The notes below the pieces were generated by a model, which was not told the origin of the DNA, did no database searches, and saw only the letters and a list, made by a program, of their open reading frames with translations. Positions 26,078-36,997 of a stretch of 51,017 bases of DNA are shown one piece after another. Each line of letters starts with the position of its first letter. The stretch's first letter is position 1. The stretch comes from Lachnospiraceae bacterium (GTDB lineage Bacteria > Bacillota > Clostridia > Lachnospirales > Lachnospiraceae), in assembly GCA_029338875.1 (NCBI GenBank), contig JAQYBF010000062.1, forward strand, positions 1 through 51,017, in the 5' to 3' direction. Both the position numbers and the translations under genes were made by a program.

Positions 26078-26644
26078 TTATCCATTGAATCGGACAATAT
26101 TCTCTTCATTCAGGACAAATTCATACTGATTCAGGTCAGTCCGCCGGGTCCAGCCTTCGGCATTCCAGAATTCGTTGCCGACAATATTGCTTTGAAAGGC
26201 CACCAGGGAAATCTTGGAAACCTTCTCTTTCTGAAGGGCACGCATGCAGGCCAGAACCATGGCCTTTCCTATGCCATGTCTTCGGAGATCCTCCCGGACG
26301 CTTACATGATAGAGACAAGCGGTTCTCCCGTCGTGTCCGCAGAGAATAGAACCGACGATTTCCTTTTTTGCATCTGCTGCCGGAATTGTCCGCTCAGCGA
26401 CAACGCTGCAACCCGGATTCCTTTTCAGAAAACGTTCCACGCCTTCCCGGGCATCATCGATGGAACGGATGCCGAATCCATGGATGGTCATCCACAGGGC
26501 GTGAACCTGGTCGAAATCCTCCATGGTCATGGGACGGATCTTGATGCTTGGATCTGTAAGATTTATATCGGCTGCAGCTGCAGGCGTATCTGAATTGTTC
26601 AGATTCGAAAGCTGGTCTGTATTGCTTTCCTTCATATCTTTCAT
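26078..26644 (-). CDS. GNAT-family N-acetyltransferase
   Basis: 188 residues. A polar N-terminal extension of about 35 residues precedes a GNAT core: IRPMTMEDFDQVHALW, a central VVAER strand, and the acetyl-CoA loop VREDLRRHGIGKAMVLACM, then NEFWNAEGWTRR. The acyl acceptor cannot be read from the sequence. It is the first gene of the arginine group, 21 bases before argJ, and has the predicted ArgR-controlled promoter directly upstream; a role tied to arginine or acetylglutamate is possible but unproven. Confidence 0.85.
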   Translation of the reverse strand: MKDMKESNTDQLSNLNNSDTPAAAADINLTDPSIKIRPMTMEDFDQVHALWMTIHGFGIRSIDDAREGVERFLKRNPGCSVVAERTIPAADAKKEIVGSILCGHDGRTACLYHVSVREDLRRHGIGKAMVLACMRALQKEKVSKISLVAFQSNIVGNEFWNAEGWTRRTDLNQYEFVLNEENIVRFNG

Positions 26645-26744
26645 ATTAATCTTTTTTCTTTTCCTCTTATATTATTTCTCTTCAATAGGATAGAAGACCG
26701 GATCGAAGACCGAAAGCCGTTTCTCTCAATGTGGGCTGTGTCAT

Positions 26745-26781
26745 TTTGAATTATTATACATTTGACCCATTCAAGGTTCAA
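26745..26781 (-). promoter_or_regulatory. Promoter and overlapping ARG box for GNAT-argJBD
   Basis: On the minus strand TTGAAC (26781-26776) and a perfect TATAAT (26758-26753) are 17 bp apart. An ARG-box-like sequence (plus strand TGAAT-TATT-ATACA at 26748-26761, nine of ten consensus bases) covers the -10 box, so ArgR binding would block the polymerase. Confidence 0.6.
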
Positions 26782-26800
26782 GGTTGATTTGCACATAAAA

Positions 26801-26836
26801 TTAATAAATATTCGTTCTAAATTGCATATATTTTCA
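26801..26836. promoter_or_regulatory. Paired ARG-box-like sites between the arg promoters
   Basis: TTAAT-AAAT-ATTCG (26801-26814) and TGCAT-ATAT-TTTCA (26823-26836) each match TGAAT-W4-ATTCA at eight of ten positions. Their centres are 22 bp apart, two helical turns, as in known paired ARG boxes bound by an ArgR hexamer. Confidence 0.4.
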
Positions 26837-26837
26837 C

Positions 26838-26866
26838 TTGCGCACAAGTCCACTTAGGTGTATATT
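26838..26866 (+). promoter_or_regulatory. Predicted sigma-A promoter of argG
   Basis: TTGCGC (26838-26843) and TATATT (26861-26866) with a 17-bp spacer. The -35 box is covered by an inverted repeat, ACTTG-CGCA-CAAGT (26836-26849). The leader to argG is about 110 nt, with AGAGGAAG before the ATG. Confidence 0.5.
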
Positions 26867-26983
26867 CTTCGTAAACAAAGCGAAAGCACCGGATTTTAAG
26901 TTTCACGGTAGATCTCGCATCGGTTTATATTTATCCAATCAAAACAATCATAGACAGGCAAGAAAAAGAAAAGAGGAAGAACT

Positions 26984-28222
26984 ATGGCAAAGGAAAAAGT
27001 AATTCTGGCTTACTCCGGCGGACTGGACACCACGGCAATCATTCCATGGCTGAAGGAAACCTATGATTATGACGTTATCTGCTGCTGCGTTGACTGCGGA
27101 CAGGAAGAAGAACTGGACGGCCTGGAAGAGCGTGCTAAGTCCTGCGGAGCATCCAAGCTTTACATTGAAGACATCTGCGATGAATTTGCAGAGGATTATA
27201 TCGTTCCTTGTGTCATGGCCGATGCCGTTTACGAGAACAAGTACCTGCTCGGCACATCCATGGCTCGTCCCGGCATTGCAAAGAAGCTGGTTGAGATTGC
27301 CCGTAAGGAAGGTGCTACCGCTATCTGCCACGGCGCTACCGGCAAGGGCAATGATCAGATCCGTTTCGAGCTCGGCATCAAGGCCCTGGCTCCGGACATT
27401 AAGATCATCGCTGCCTGGCGTGATCCCCACTGGACCATGCAGTCCCGTCAGGACGAAATCGACTACTGCAGGGCTCACGGCATCAATCTTCCCTTCTCTG
27501 TCGATCAGTCCTACAGCCGTGACCGGAACCTCTGGCATATCTCCCATGAGGGCCTGGAACTCGAGGATCCTTCTCAGGAGCCGAACTACGACCATCTCCT
27601 GGTTCTGACCACTCCTCCGGAAAAGGCTCCCGATGAACCGGAATATGTCACTATGACCTTTGAAGCCGGCGTACCGACTTCCGTTAACGGCAAGAAGATG
27701 AAGGTTGCCGATATTATCCGTGAGCTGAACAAGCTCGGCGGAAAGCACGGTATCGGCATCATCGATATCGTTGAGAACCGTGTTGTCGGCATGAAGTCCC
27801 GTGGCGTCTATGAGACTCCCGGCGGCACCATCCTCCTGGAAGCTCATAAGCAGCTGGAAGAGCTGATCCTCGACCGTGAGACCATGGCTGTCAAGAAAGA
27901 TCTCGGCAACCGTCTGGCTCAGATCTGCTACGAAGGCAAGTGGTTCACTCCCCTCTGTGATGCCATTCAGGCTTTCGTAAAGTCCACCCAGAAGTACGTC
28001 ACCGGTGAAGTCAAGTTCAAGCTCTACAAGGGCAATATCATCAAGGCCGGCGAGACTTCTCCTTACTCTCTCTACAACGAGTCTCTGGCATCCTTCACCA
28101 CCGGTGATCTCTATGATCATCATGATGCAAGCGGTTTCATCACTCTCTTCGGCCTTCCTCTGGTCGTTAGGGCAAAGAAGATGCAGGAAGTTGAGAAGCT
28201 CCAGGGCAAGAAGCCGGAGTAA
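26984..28222 (+). CDS. argG: Argininosuccinate synthase
   Basis: Joins citrulline and aspartate with ATP. The PP-loop ATP-pyrophosphatase motif AYSGGLDTTAIIPWL is at the start, followed by GATGKGNDQIRFE and the substrate-binding SVDQSYSRD and ENRVVGMKSRGVYETPGG segments. 412 residues, normal. Codon use differs from its neighbours: frequent CGT and CTC-type codons suggest strong expression. argH, the next enzyme, is 20 kb away rather than adjacent. Confidence 0.96.
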   Translation: MAKEKVILAYSGGLDTTAIIPWLKETYDYDVICCCVDCGQEEELDGLEERAKSCGASKLYIEDICDEFAEDYIVPCVMADAVYENKYLLGTSMARPGIAKKLVEIARKEGATAICHGATGKGNDQIRFELGIKALAPDIKIIAAWRDPHWTMQSRQDEIDYCRAHGINLPFSVDQSYSRDRNLWHISHEGLELEDPSQEPNYDHLLVLTTPPEKAPDEPEYVTMTFEAGVPTSVNGKKMKVADIIRELNKLGGKHGIGIIDIVENRVVGMKSRGVYETPGGTILLEAHKQLEELILDRETMAVKKDLGNRLAQICYEGKWFTPLCDAIQAFVKSTQKYVTGEVKFKLYKGNIIKAGETSPYSLYNESLASFTTGDLYDHHDASGFITLFGLPLVVRAKKMQEVEKLQGKKPE

Positions 28223-28295
28223 GGAGCAAATCAGGATTCGATTCTGAATTCCGGCACCGTAAAAACAGATTAAAATCGAACTTGAACTAATAGTT

Positions 28296-28326
28296 ACTGC
28301 TGCTGTAAATTTACGGCAGCAGTTTT
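28296..28326 (+). terminator. Intrinsic terminator of argG
   Basis: ACTGCTGCTGTAAA pairs with TTTACGGCAGCAGT, with one mismatch, and runs into TTTT. Confidence 0.8.
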
Positions 28327-28331
28327 CTATG

Positions 28332-28382
28332 AAAAAAACAGGATCTGCATCAGCGATATCGCCGGTGCAGGTCCTGTTTTTT
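28332..28382. terminator. Bidirectional terminator between argG and metA
   Basis: AAAACAGGA and TCCTGTTTT with inner CTGCA/TGCAG and GCGAT/ATCGC pairs form a long imperfect stem with an A-run on the left and a T-run on the right. On the minus strand it ends at the metA stop codon. Confidence 0.8.
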
Positions 28383-29304
28383 ATTTCTCCGGCCGGCCCA
28401 GGAAAATATAGGGCGTGGCCTGATAGACATAATAGTTGAGCCAGTTGGTATAGAGCGTATTGGCATGGCCTCTCCACTGCATGATCGGCCGCTGGTCGGG
28501 ATCATCGTCCGGATAGTAATTGACCGGAAGCTGGATCTCGATTCCCTTGTCCAGATCTCTCTTGTATTCCTTGTCCAAGGTCATTCGGTCATACTCCGGA
28601 TGGCCCATGACAAAGATCTGGCTTCCGTCCTCGTTCATGACGAGGAAAGTGCCTGCATCCACGGATTCGGCCAGGACGATCAGATTCGGATTGGCCGAGA
28701 TTTCCGATGCCAGACTTTCCGTATAGCGGGAATGCGGAGCCATGAAATAATCATCGAAACCGCGGACCAGAGGCACTCTTCTGTGGAAGACCTTATGGGC
28801 ATAGACGCCGAACAATTTCTTCGGAAGCTCTCTCTTATGGATGCCGTAATGATAATAGAGGCCGGCCTGGGCTCCCCAGCAGAGATGAAGAGTGGATGTC
28901 ACATGAGTTCTGGACCATTTCATGATATAGGTCATTTCCGGCCAGTAATCGACTTCTTCGAATTCCATCTGTTCGATCGGCGCGCCTGTGATGATCAGTC
29001 CATCGAAATACTGATCTTCCACATCATAAATGGTCTGGTAGAACTGATTGAGATGGCTCTTGGTCGTGTTCTTTGAAATATGGCTCTTGATGGCCAGGAA
29101 GGTGACATTGACCTGGAGGGGTGTGTTGGACAGCATCCGTAAGAGATGAAGTTCCGTATCCTCCTTCAGAGGCATGAGATTTAAAATCGCGATATTCAGA
29201 GGACGAATATCCTGATGAGTCGATCTCTCTTCATCCATGACAAATATATTTTCCTGTTCCAGGATTGCCTTTGCAGGCAGATCCCCTCTGGTACAAATAG
29301 GCAT
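28381..29304 (-). CDS. metAA: Homoserine O-acetyltransferase (MetA family)
   Basis: Acylates L-homoserine for methionine synthesis. Catalytic Cys142 (HLCWGAQAG) and the His235/Glu237 pair (GHPEYD) are in place. Residue 111, in ITGAPIEQMEF, is Glu. Published work on MetA links Glu111 to acetyl-CoA use and Gly111 to succinyl-CoA use, so I call an acetyltransferase although the family is often labelled succinyltransferase. 307 residues. TAGGAG precedes the ATG. No SAM riboswitch is seen upstream; a 29-nt palindrome lies there instead. Confidence 0.92.
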   Translation of the reverse strand: MPICTRGDLPAKAILEQENIFVMDEERSTHQDIRPLNIAILNLMPLKEDTELHLLRMLSNTPLQVNVTFLAIKSHISKNTTKSHLNQFYQTIYDVEDQYFDGLIITGAPIEQMEFEEVDYWPEMTYIMKWSRTHVTSTLHLCWGAQAGLYYHYGIHKRELPKKLFGVYAHKVFHRRVPLVRGFDDYFMAPHSRYTESLASEISANPNLIVLAESVDAGTFLVMNEDGSQIFVMGHPEYDRMTLDKEYKRDLDKGIEIQLPVNYYPDDDPDQRPIMQWRGHANTLYTNWLNYYVYQATPYIFLGRPEK

Positions 29305-29326
29305 TGCATTTCTCCTAAAGCTAGTC

Positions 29327-29355
29327 CTGCAGCAATTTTCTCAAAATTGCTGCAG
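29327..29355. other. Perfect 13-bp hairpin upstream of metA
   Basis: CTGCAGCAATTTT (29327-29339), loop CTC, AAAATTGCTGCAG (29343-29355). It lies between ligA and metA, 23 bases before the metA start. There is no U-run on either side, so it is not a typical terminator. Confidence 0.65.
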
Positions 29356-29400
29356 TATATTCTGTAAGATGAATTCCCGAAAGCTATTCTTTCAAGCTGC

Positions 29401-32693
<3,293 letters not shown>

Positions 32694-32740
32694 ATTTTAT
32701 TTCTCCTTTGTATTCTCCCGCTTTCTCAAGCAGGACCTTC

Positions 32741-32763
32741 AATAAAAAATCCGGACGGATTTT
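32741..32763 (-). promoter_or_regulatory. Terminator-like hairpin in the rluF leader
   Basis: On the minus strand AAAATCC-GTCC-GGATTTT, a 7-bp stem, is followed by further T residues, about 48 bases before the rluF start. It could act as an attenuator or simply terminate stray transcription. Confidence 0.35.
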
Positions 32764-32864
32764 CGGTTCTGTTTTTCTATATCATAGAACTTTATTGATA
32801 AAAACAAAATACTTGTAAATACAAATTACCTGACGTGTAGATTTTGACCTAATGGGATAATTAG

Positions 32865-32908
32865 AGAAAAAAGCTGTGAATCTGCGGGAAGTTCCCGGAA
32901 TTCACAGC
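32865..32908 (-). terminator. Intrinsic terminator of the SH3-domain protein gene
   Basis: AGCTGTGAA pairs with TTCACAGCT and inner CGGG with CCCG; on the minus strand a T-run follows. It lies 21 bases beyond the stop. Confidence 0.85.
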
Positions 32909-32929
32909 TCTCTTTCAAAAATGCTTTTA

Positions 32930-34102
32930 TCAGTGAAGCAGCTCTGTCTTTACATAACCGGATGCACCGGAATAGGTCGTAACCTGAGTCCAGCCGTTAT
33001 TGTAGCTCTTTCCGATTGTCATCGGCTCGCTGACATAGCCAAGGCCGACGATGGAAGCCTGATCATTCATATCCGAACGAACACGTACCGTCTGGGTCAG
33101 GGTGATGGTTCCGCCCTCTGTCAGACCATCCACAGTAATTTCCTGCGGTCCGGTCTGTGCGGCAGCCTGCTGATCCGTGGCCTGCTGATCGGTCGTCTGC
33201 TGGTCGGTGGTCTGCTGGTCAGTGGTCTGCTGATCTGTGGTCTGCTGGTTGGTCGCCTGCTGATCCGTGGTGTTGGTATCGGTACTGCTGTCTGTATTCG
33301 AGCTGTCCTTCTTGTCATCGGATTTCGAATCATCGGACTGATCGGAAGCATCCGCGGACTGGGTGCCTGCATTCTTGGCATAATCCGTTGCCCAGCTTGT
33401 TGTCGCATCCGGAAGAGTGGTATTGAGAAGGGTGTTCAGATCCTCATCCTTTAACAGAGCCTCATTGAACTTCTGCTGAACCTTGGTCTGAAGCTTGGCA
33501 ACATCATCCTGCTGCTCAAAGGCAGCAATCAGAGCTGTTACCTTGGAATCCATCTCCTCTTCCTGGTTATTGGTATTGAAGGTGGAATACTGGTTGGCAA
33601 TATAGAGCGAACCGTTGTCATCGGTCATGACATAGAAGAATTCCATACCCGGAGCCGGTGTCTCTGCATCCTTGAATTTGATCTCCATGGTTGCGGATAC
33701 CAGATAGGACTTGTCGTCAAGGCCGCGCTTGCTGTAGATATCGATATTTTCATAGGACTCTACATACTGGCTGAAGAACTTGATGTAGCTCTTCTCCTTA
33801 TCCGAGATCGGCTTGGCAAGCTTGGAAAGCGAATCCACATCTCCCTTGGAATAGAATTTGAAGTAATTGTTGATCAGCTTGTTCAACGCCTTTTCCTGGC
33901 TGGAGGAATCCTTCTTGTTTTCCACCTGCTTATAGGCCTGATAGGCACCCGCCATGGGATTTTCATCCTGGGCTGTCGTATCCGTACATCTTACCAGAAT
34001 AAGAACCATTCCGATCAGAACCAGAGCAGCCAGATAATAGCGATACTTCTTCGGGTCCGCCACTTTCGATAGGAAATTTCCTGCTTTTTCTTTAAAACTC
34101 AT
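32930..34102 (-). CDS. Membrane-anchored extracellular SH3-domain protein
   Basis: 390 residues. One membrane segment (about 24-38) with a short basic cytoplasmic N-terminus puts the rest outside. A helical/alpha-beta region with no family I recognise follows (residues 60-250), then an Asp/Ser/Lys linker, then pentapeptide-like repeats of Thr-Asp-Gln-Gln-Thr coded by a 15-bp tandem repeat at about 33165-33270. The C-terminus is a bacterial SH3 domain (TVRVRSDMND onward, ending SGYVKTELLH), which usually binds cell wall. A role at the wall is inference. GGAGGG precedes the ATG. Confidence 0.8.
   Translation of the reverse strand: MSFKEKAGNFLSKVADPKKYRYYLAALVLIGMVLILVRCTDTTAQDENPMAGAYQAYKQVENKKDSSSQEKALNKLINNYFKFYSKGDVDSLSKLAKPISDKEKSYIKFFSQYVESYENIDIYSKRGLDDKSYLVSATMEIKFKDAETPAPGMEFFYVMTDDNGSLYIANQYSTFNTNNQEEEMDSKVTALIAAFEQQDDVAKLQTKVQQKFNEALLKDEDLNTLLNTTLPDATTSWATDYAKNAGTQSADASDQSDDSKSDDKKDSSNTDSSTDTNTTDQQATNQQTTDQQTTDQQTTDQQTTDQQATDQQAAAQTGPQEITVDGLTEGGTITLTQTVRVRSDMNDQASIVGLGYVSEPMTIGKSYNNGWTQVTTYSGASGYVKTELLH
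33165..33270. repeat. 15-bp coding tandem repeat (Thr-Asp-Gln-Gln-Thr)
   Basis: About seven copies of a 15-bp unit around GTCTGCTGGTCGGTG, in frame, coding TDQQT/TDQQA. Likely variable in copy number between strains by slippage; copy changes keep the frame. Confidence 0.8.
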
Positions 34103-34261
34103 TCAAATCCCTCCAAGGACTTATCATCGATACATACGAATCAAAAACAAATGAAGATCTGCAGAACAGAAATCATACGAATAATCAAATGAATGAAAAA
34201 CCGTATAAACAGAAATCATACAGATGAAATCAGATTAAGAAAAAGGCTAAGCTTTTTCTAT

Positions 34262-34286
34262 AAAAAAAGGCATTCCTAAGAATGCC
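34262..34286 (-). terminator. Intrinsic terminator of tRNA-Arg
   Basis: GGCATTC and GAATGCC (34269-34286) form a 7-bp stem; on the minus strand seven T residues follow. Confidence 0.85.
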
Positions 34287-34293
34287 AGTAAAA

Positions 34294-34367
34294 TGTAGGC
34301 GGCGGGATTCGAACCCGCGGTCTTCGGAGTCGGAGTCCGACGCTCTATCCAGCTAAGCCACGTCTAC
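34294..34367 (-). tRNA. tRNA-Arg (anticodon CCG)
   Basis: Cloverleaf on the minus strand: acceptor GTAGACG with CGCCTAC (one A-C mismatch), D stem GCTT/GAGC, anticodon stem TCGGA/TCCGA with loop CTCCGAC (anticodon CCG, reads CGG), T arm GCGGG-TTCGAAT-CCCGC, discriminator A. CCA is not encoded. Confidence 0.92.
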
Positions 34368-34497
34368 ATATGAGAACTTATCCTCCTGCTTCTTTTATAG
34401 AAAAAGGGATTACAAATATATGTAGATTCCGAAAATCCAAAGCAAAAGAAAAGGATAAGGGTGAATGAATCTGTCTCTTCAAATCACTCACCGGAAT

Positions 34498-34526
34498 ATA
34501 ATATCAAAGTCAAATTTGAAAGTCAA
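34498..34526 (-). promoter_or_regulatory. Predicted promoter of tRNA-Arg
   Basis: TTGACT (34526-34521) and TATTAT (34503-34498), 17-bp spacer, on the minus strand, directly after the AroD-like gene. The leader to the tRNA is about 120 nt and would be removed by processing. I see nothing else in 34368-34497. Confidence 0.6.
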
Positions 34527-34530
34527 CCTC

Positions 34531-35313
34531 TTAGAAATTCCCATTCAGGGAATCATGAACCTGATTGAGAATCATCTGAAGCTTCTTATAATTGACATGG
34601 CCATTCAGATCACTCTTTCCGGCCTTGCCGAAGGTGACGGCCGAACCGAAAATTTCTCCTGTGACTCTGGTCAGAAAGCCGTCTTCCCCCATGGACAGGG
34701 TGATGACCGGCGTATCGGGATGACTTCTATGGAAGCGGTTTGTGACCTTTAAAAGTTCCAGAAGATCATCGGGATCCTCAGGCGTTACGGCAAGCTCCAC
34801 CATGTCTGCACCTGCTTTCCGCATCTTTTCCAGAAGATCCGAAAGATCTACCGATTTGGCCGTCTGCATGTAATCGTGATCCGAAGTCAGGACTTTTGCC
34901 CCGCATTCATGGATGCGGCGGATCTCCTGAGCCGGATGTGGAAATTCGTTGAATTCAATATCGATAAAATCACAGACCCCTGAGATGGCTGCAATATCAT
35001 AGATCTTCTCGAGATAGGACGCAGAGGGCTCTGTCCGGCCGCCCTGAGGAATGGTCCGGATCGTAAAAAGCAGAACCGTATGTTCGACCAGGGGCGAGAG
35101 GGAACGGAAAAGCTCGGTCAGACGGTCCTCGTCATAGAGTCCGTCATAGAAATCGCCCCGGATTTCCAGCATGGGAATGCCCTCCTCTGTCAGACTCTTC
35201 ACCTGACGGAGAATTTCTCCCTCTCTCTGCTCGGCAATCGTAACACAAAGTACCGGCATCCCCTCGCCGAAGGTCTGCCCTTTGATTACCAGTTTCTCAT
35301 TTGCTTCTGCCAT
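34531..35313 (-). CDS. Type I 3-dehydroquinate dehydratase-like protein, active-site lysine absent
   Basis: Fold and order match type I AroD along the whole 260 residues: LEIRGDFYDG (Glu50, Arg52), LLFTIRTIPQGGR (Arg86), SDHDYMQT (His146), GFLTRVTGEIFGS (Arg216). But the Schiff-base lysine position, in GADMVELAVTPE, is Glu173, and the conserved C-terminal Gln (in APGQ) is His239. Without the lysine the normal imine mechanism is not possible. So this is either a pseudoenzyme or an enzyme with another reaction. The start is ATG 35313, with GAGG seven bases upstream, not the longer frame from 35403. It lies 49 bases after the Dabb gene, probably in one transcript. Confidence 0.82.
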   Translation of the reverse strand: MAEANEKLVIKGQTFGEGMPVLCVTIAEQREGEILRQVKSLTEEGIPMLEIRGDFYDGLYDEDRLTELFRSLSPLVEHTVLLFTIRTIPQGGRTEPSASYLEKIYDIAAISGVCDFIDIEFNEFPHPAQEIRRIHECGAKVLTSDHDYMQTAKSVDLSDLLEKMRKAGADMVELAVTPEDPDDLLELLKVTNRFHRSHPDTPVITLSMGEDGFLTRVTGEIFGSAVTFGKAGKSDLNGHVNYKKLQMILNQVHDSLNGNF

Positions 35314-35362
35314 GATCACGCCTCTTCCTTTTCTAATGCCGGCTTTTGATTTCTGCCCATCC

Positions 35363-35680
35363 TCAGGCCTTATAGGAAGGAATTTCAAAATCCATGCAGA
35401 CACGGCTCTTGGTGTAGGGCCGAACCTTGCCGTTGGCTACTGCCAGATGACTGGGATGATTTGCATAAACTTTCAGTGCATCCTCATCGACCAGGGTGCA
35501 GTTGAGACAGACATCCGCATTGGAGGACGGAAGCGCTTCGGTCTCCACGTGAACCTCCAGAAGTCCCGGAACCTTTCCGACCAGTCCCTCCAGTCCTTCC
35601 TTGATACCCTTCTTGATTTCCTTCTTTTCTTCCTCAGAATACTCGTCTTTCAGCTGCCATAAGATAATATGCTTTACCAT
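35363..35680 (-). CDS. Dabb (stress-responsive alpha/beta-barrel) protein
   Basis: 105 residues with the Dabb pattern: VKHIILWQLKDEYSEEEKKE at the start, a central VHVETEALPSS strand, and YANHPSHLAVANGKVRPYT, the conserved His-containing helix. Such proteins form dimeric barrels; known members are stress proteins of unclear role or small cyclases. GGAGAGAAGG is upstream. It is followed by the AroD-like gene. The 225-bp gap to azlD holds only an AT-rich stretch with a possible TAATAT -10 near 35800. Confidence 0.85.
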   Translation of the reverse strand: MVKHIILWQLKDEYSEEEKKEIKKGIKEGLEGLVGKVPGLLEVHVETEALPSSNADVCLNCTLVDEDALKVYANHPSHLAVANGKVRPYTKSRVCMDFEIPSYKA

Positions 35681-35905
35681 AACTGATCCTTCTCTCCTTC
35701 CGGAATGTACGGGTTCTTTTTTCCCGTTTTCTATAACCGTTTACAGGTTTCTGTTTCTTCTTATTCTCTTTAAGACTCGATCTCACATCTCTTTATATTA
35801 TCCCAAATCAGAGATGTCATTTCCAGCCTTTTCCTTATTTCTCTCTATACCAAAGTCTTCTGAACCGGCTGCATCCAGCTTGCCGATCATTCAGATTCCA
35901 CTCCC

Positions 35906-36217
35906 CTATTTCAAGAGCTTCAGAATCCATTCCGTAAGAAAGACCGCTCCGCAGCAGGACAAGGCCACGGCGAAAAGATCACCCCAGACCCAGGCCACAA
36001 AGAGGCCGACCAGAAGAGCCGCCAGGCCTGAAACAATATTGCCGGTCGCGGTCAGGATGGCCGGAAAGGTCATGACAGCCAGTGTCACATAGGGCACATA
36101 GAAAAGGAAAGAGCGAATGAAACGGTTCTTGATGGGCTTCCGGATAAAAAGGAAGGGCGCCAGACGGATAGCATAAATGGTTAATGCAATGACCGTAATC
36201 ATAAGATAAATGCGCAT
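35906..36217 (-). CDS. azlD: Branched-chain amino acid exporter, small subunit AzlD
   Basis: 103 residues with three to four membrane segments and the AzlD motif RLAPFLFIRKPI followed by FYVPYVTLAVMTFPAIL. It forms an exporter with AzlC. Its ATG directly follows the azlC stop (TAGATG), with GGAGGTGGAG inside the end of azlC. Confidence 0.92.
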   Translation of the reverse strand: MRIYLMITVIALTIYAIRLAPFLFIRKPIKNRFIRSFLFYVPYVTLAVMTFPAILTATGNIVSGLAALLVGLFVAWVWGDLFAVALSCCGAVFLTEWILKLLK

Positions 36218-36919
36218 CTACTCCACCTCCCTTGGCTTGATCCAGGCTGCCAGGGCCGAGAGAATCAGGGTCAGAAGGATGATCCGGAAGCCGGATCCGA
36301 TCTTTGAAATATAGGGCAGAACCGAGCAGAGGAAGCTTAAGCCCATGGAAAGAGCTACCAGAAGACCGATGAAATGGTCTACCTTTGCCGGTGGAATAAT
36401 AATAGCCAGGAACATGCCATACATGGCGACTCCCAGGGCATTTCCGGCCCAGGCCGGAAGAATATTCCCGACCACAACTCCGAGAACCGTACCGGCTGCC
36501 CAGCCGCTGATCGAGGGCAGGGCAATCCCATAGGTATAGGCAGGATGCAGCTTCCCCTCGACGGTTGCAGAGAGGCCGAAGATTTCATCCGTAACGAAAA
36601 GGGGCAGTAGGAAACGATGGACGGGGCTGACGTCCTCCGGGAGCTTCTGGGTCAGACTCACACTCATGAGGAAATACCGCATGTTGACGACAATAGAGGT
36701 GAGAATTGACTCCAGAATGCCTGCTGCCGAACCGATTAAACCGATGGCTGCAAATTCACCTGCCGACGCCACCATGCTGACCGACATATAGCCTGCCTGG
36801 ATGGCATCCATACCTACATTTTTCGCTGCAATTCCAAGGGCAAAGGATACGGCAAAATATCCTGCTGCGATCGGGATTCCGTTTTTCATTCCTTTCCGGA
36901 ACCACTTTGAAGAAGTCAT
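36218..36919 (-). CDS. azlC: Branched-chain amino acid exporter, large subunit AzlC
   Basis: 233 residues, about seven membrane segments. AzlC features: KNGIPIAAGYFAVSFALGIA at the start, MVASAGEFAAIGLIGSAAGI, NMRYFLMSVSLTQKL and FVTDEIFGLSA. It exports leucine, isoleucine, valine or analogues; the true substrate is not readable. The start is ATG 36919 with AAAGGA five bases upstream; a TTG at 36937 is less likely. Confidence 0.92.
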   Translation of the reverse strand: MTSSKWFRKGMKNGIPIAAGYFAVSFALGIAAKNVGMDAIQAGYMSVSMVASAGEFAAIGLIGSAAGILESILTSIVVNMRYFLMSVSLTQKLPEDVSPVHRFLLPLFVTDEIFGLSATVEGKLHPAYTYGIALPSISGWAAGTVLGVVVGNILPAWAGNALGVAMYGMFLAIIIPPAKVDHFIGLLVALSMGLSFLCSVLPYISKIGSGFRIILLTLILSALAAWIKPREVE

Positions 36920-36997
36920 GAGCTTCCTTTCCAACACTGCTTTTCTTCATCAGATTTCTCTGTATGAGAATCTATTTTCATGGCCGGACTGCCTGTC

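Noticed and set aside
26948-28477. 509-codon open frame antisense to argG
   Set aside because: It mirrors the highly conserved ArgG frame on the opposite strand, has no recognisable domain, and arises from the codon bias of argG.
29305-29400. SAM riboswitch or T-box before metA
   Set aside because: The gap is under 100 bases and shows only one simple palindrome; none of the conserved riboswitch or T-box words is present.
33165-33270. CRISPR-like or intergenic repeat
   Set aside because: The repeat is in frame inside a coding gene and codes for a pentapeptide spacer.
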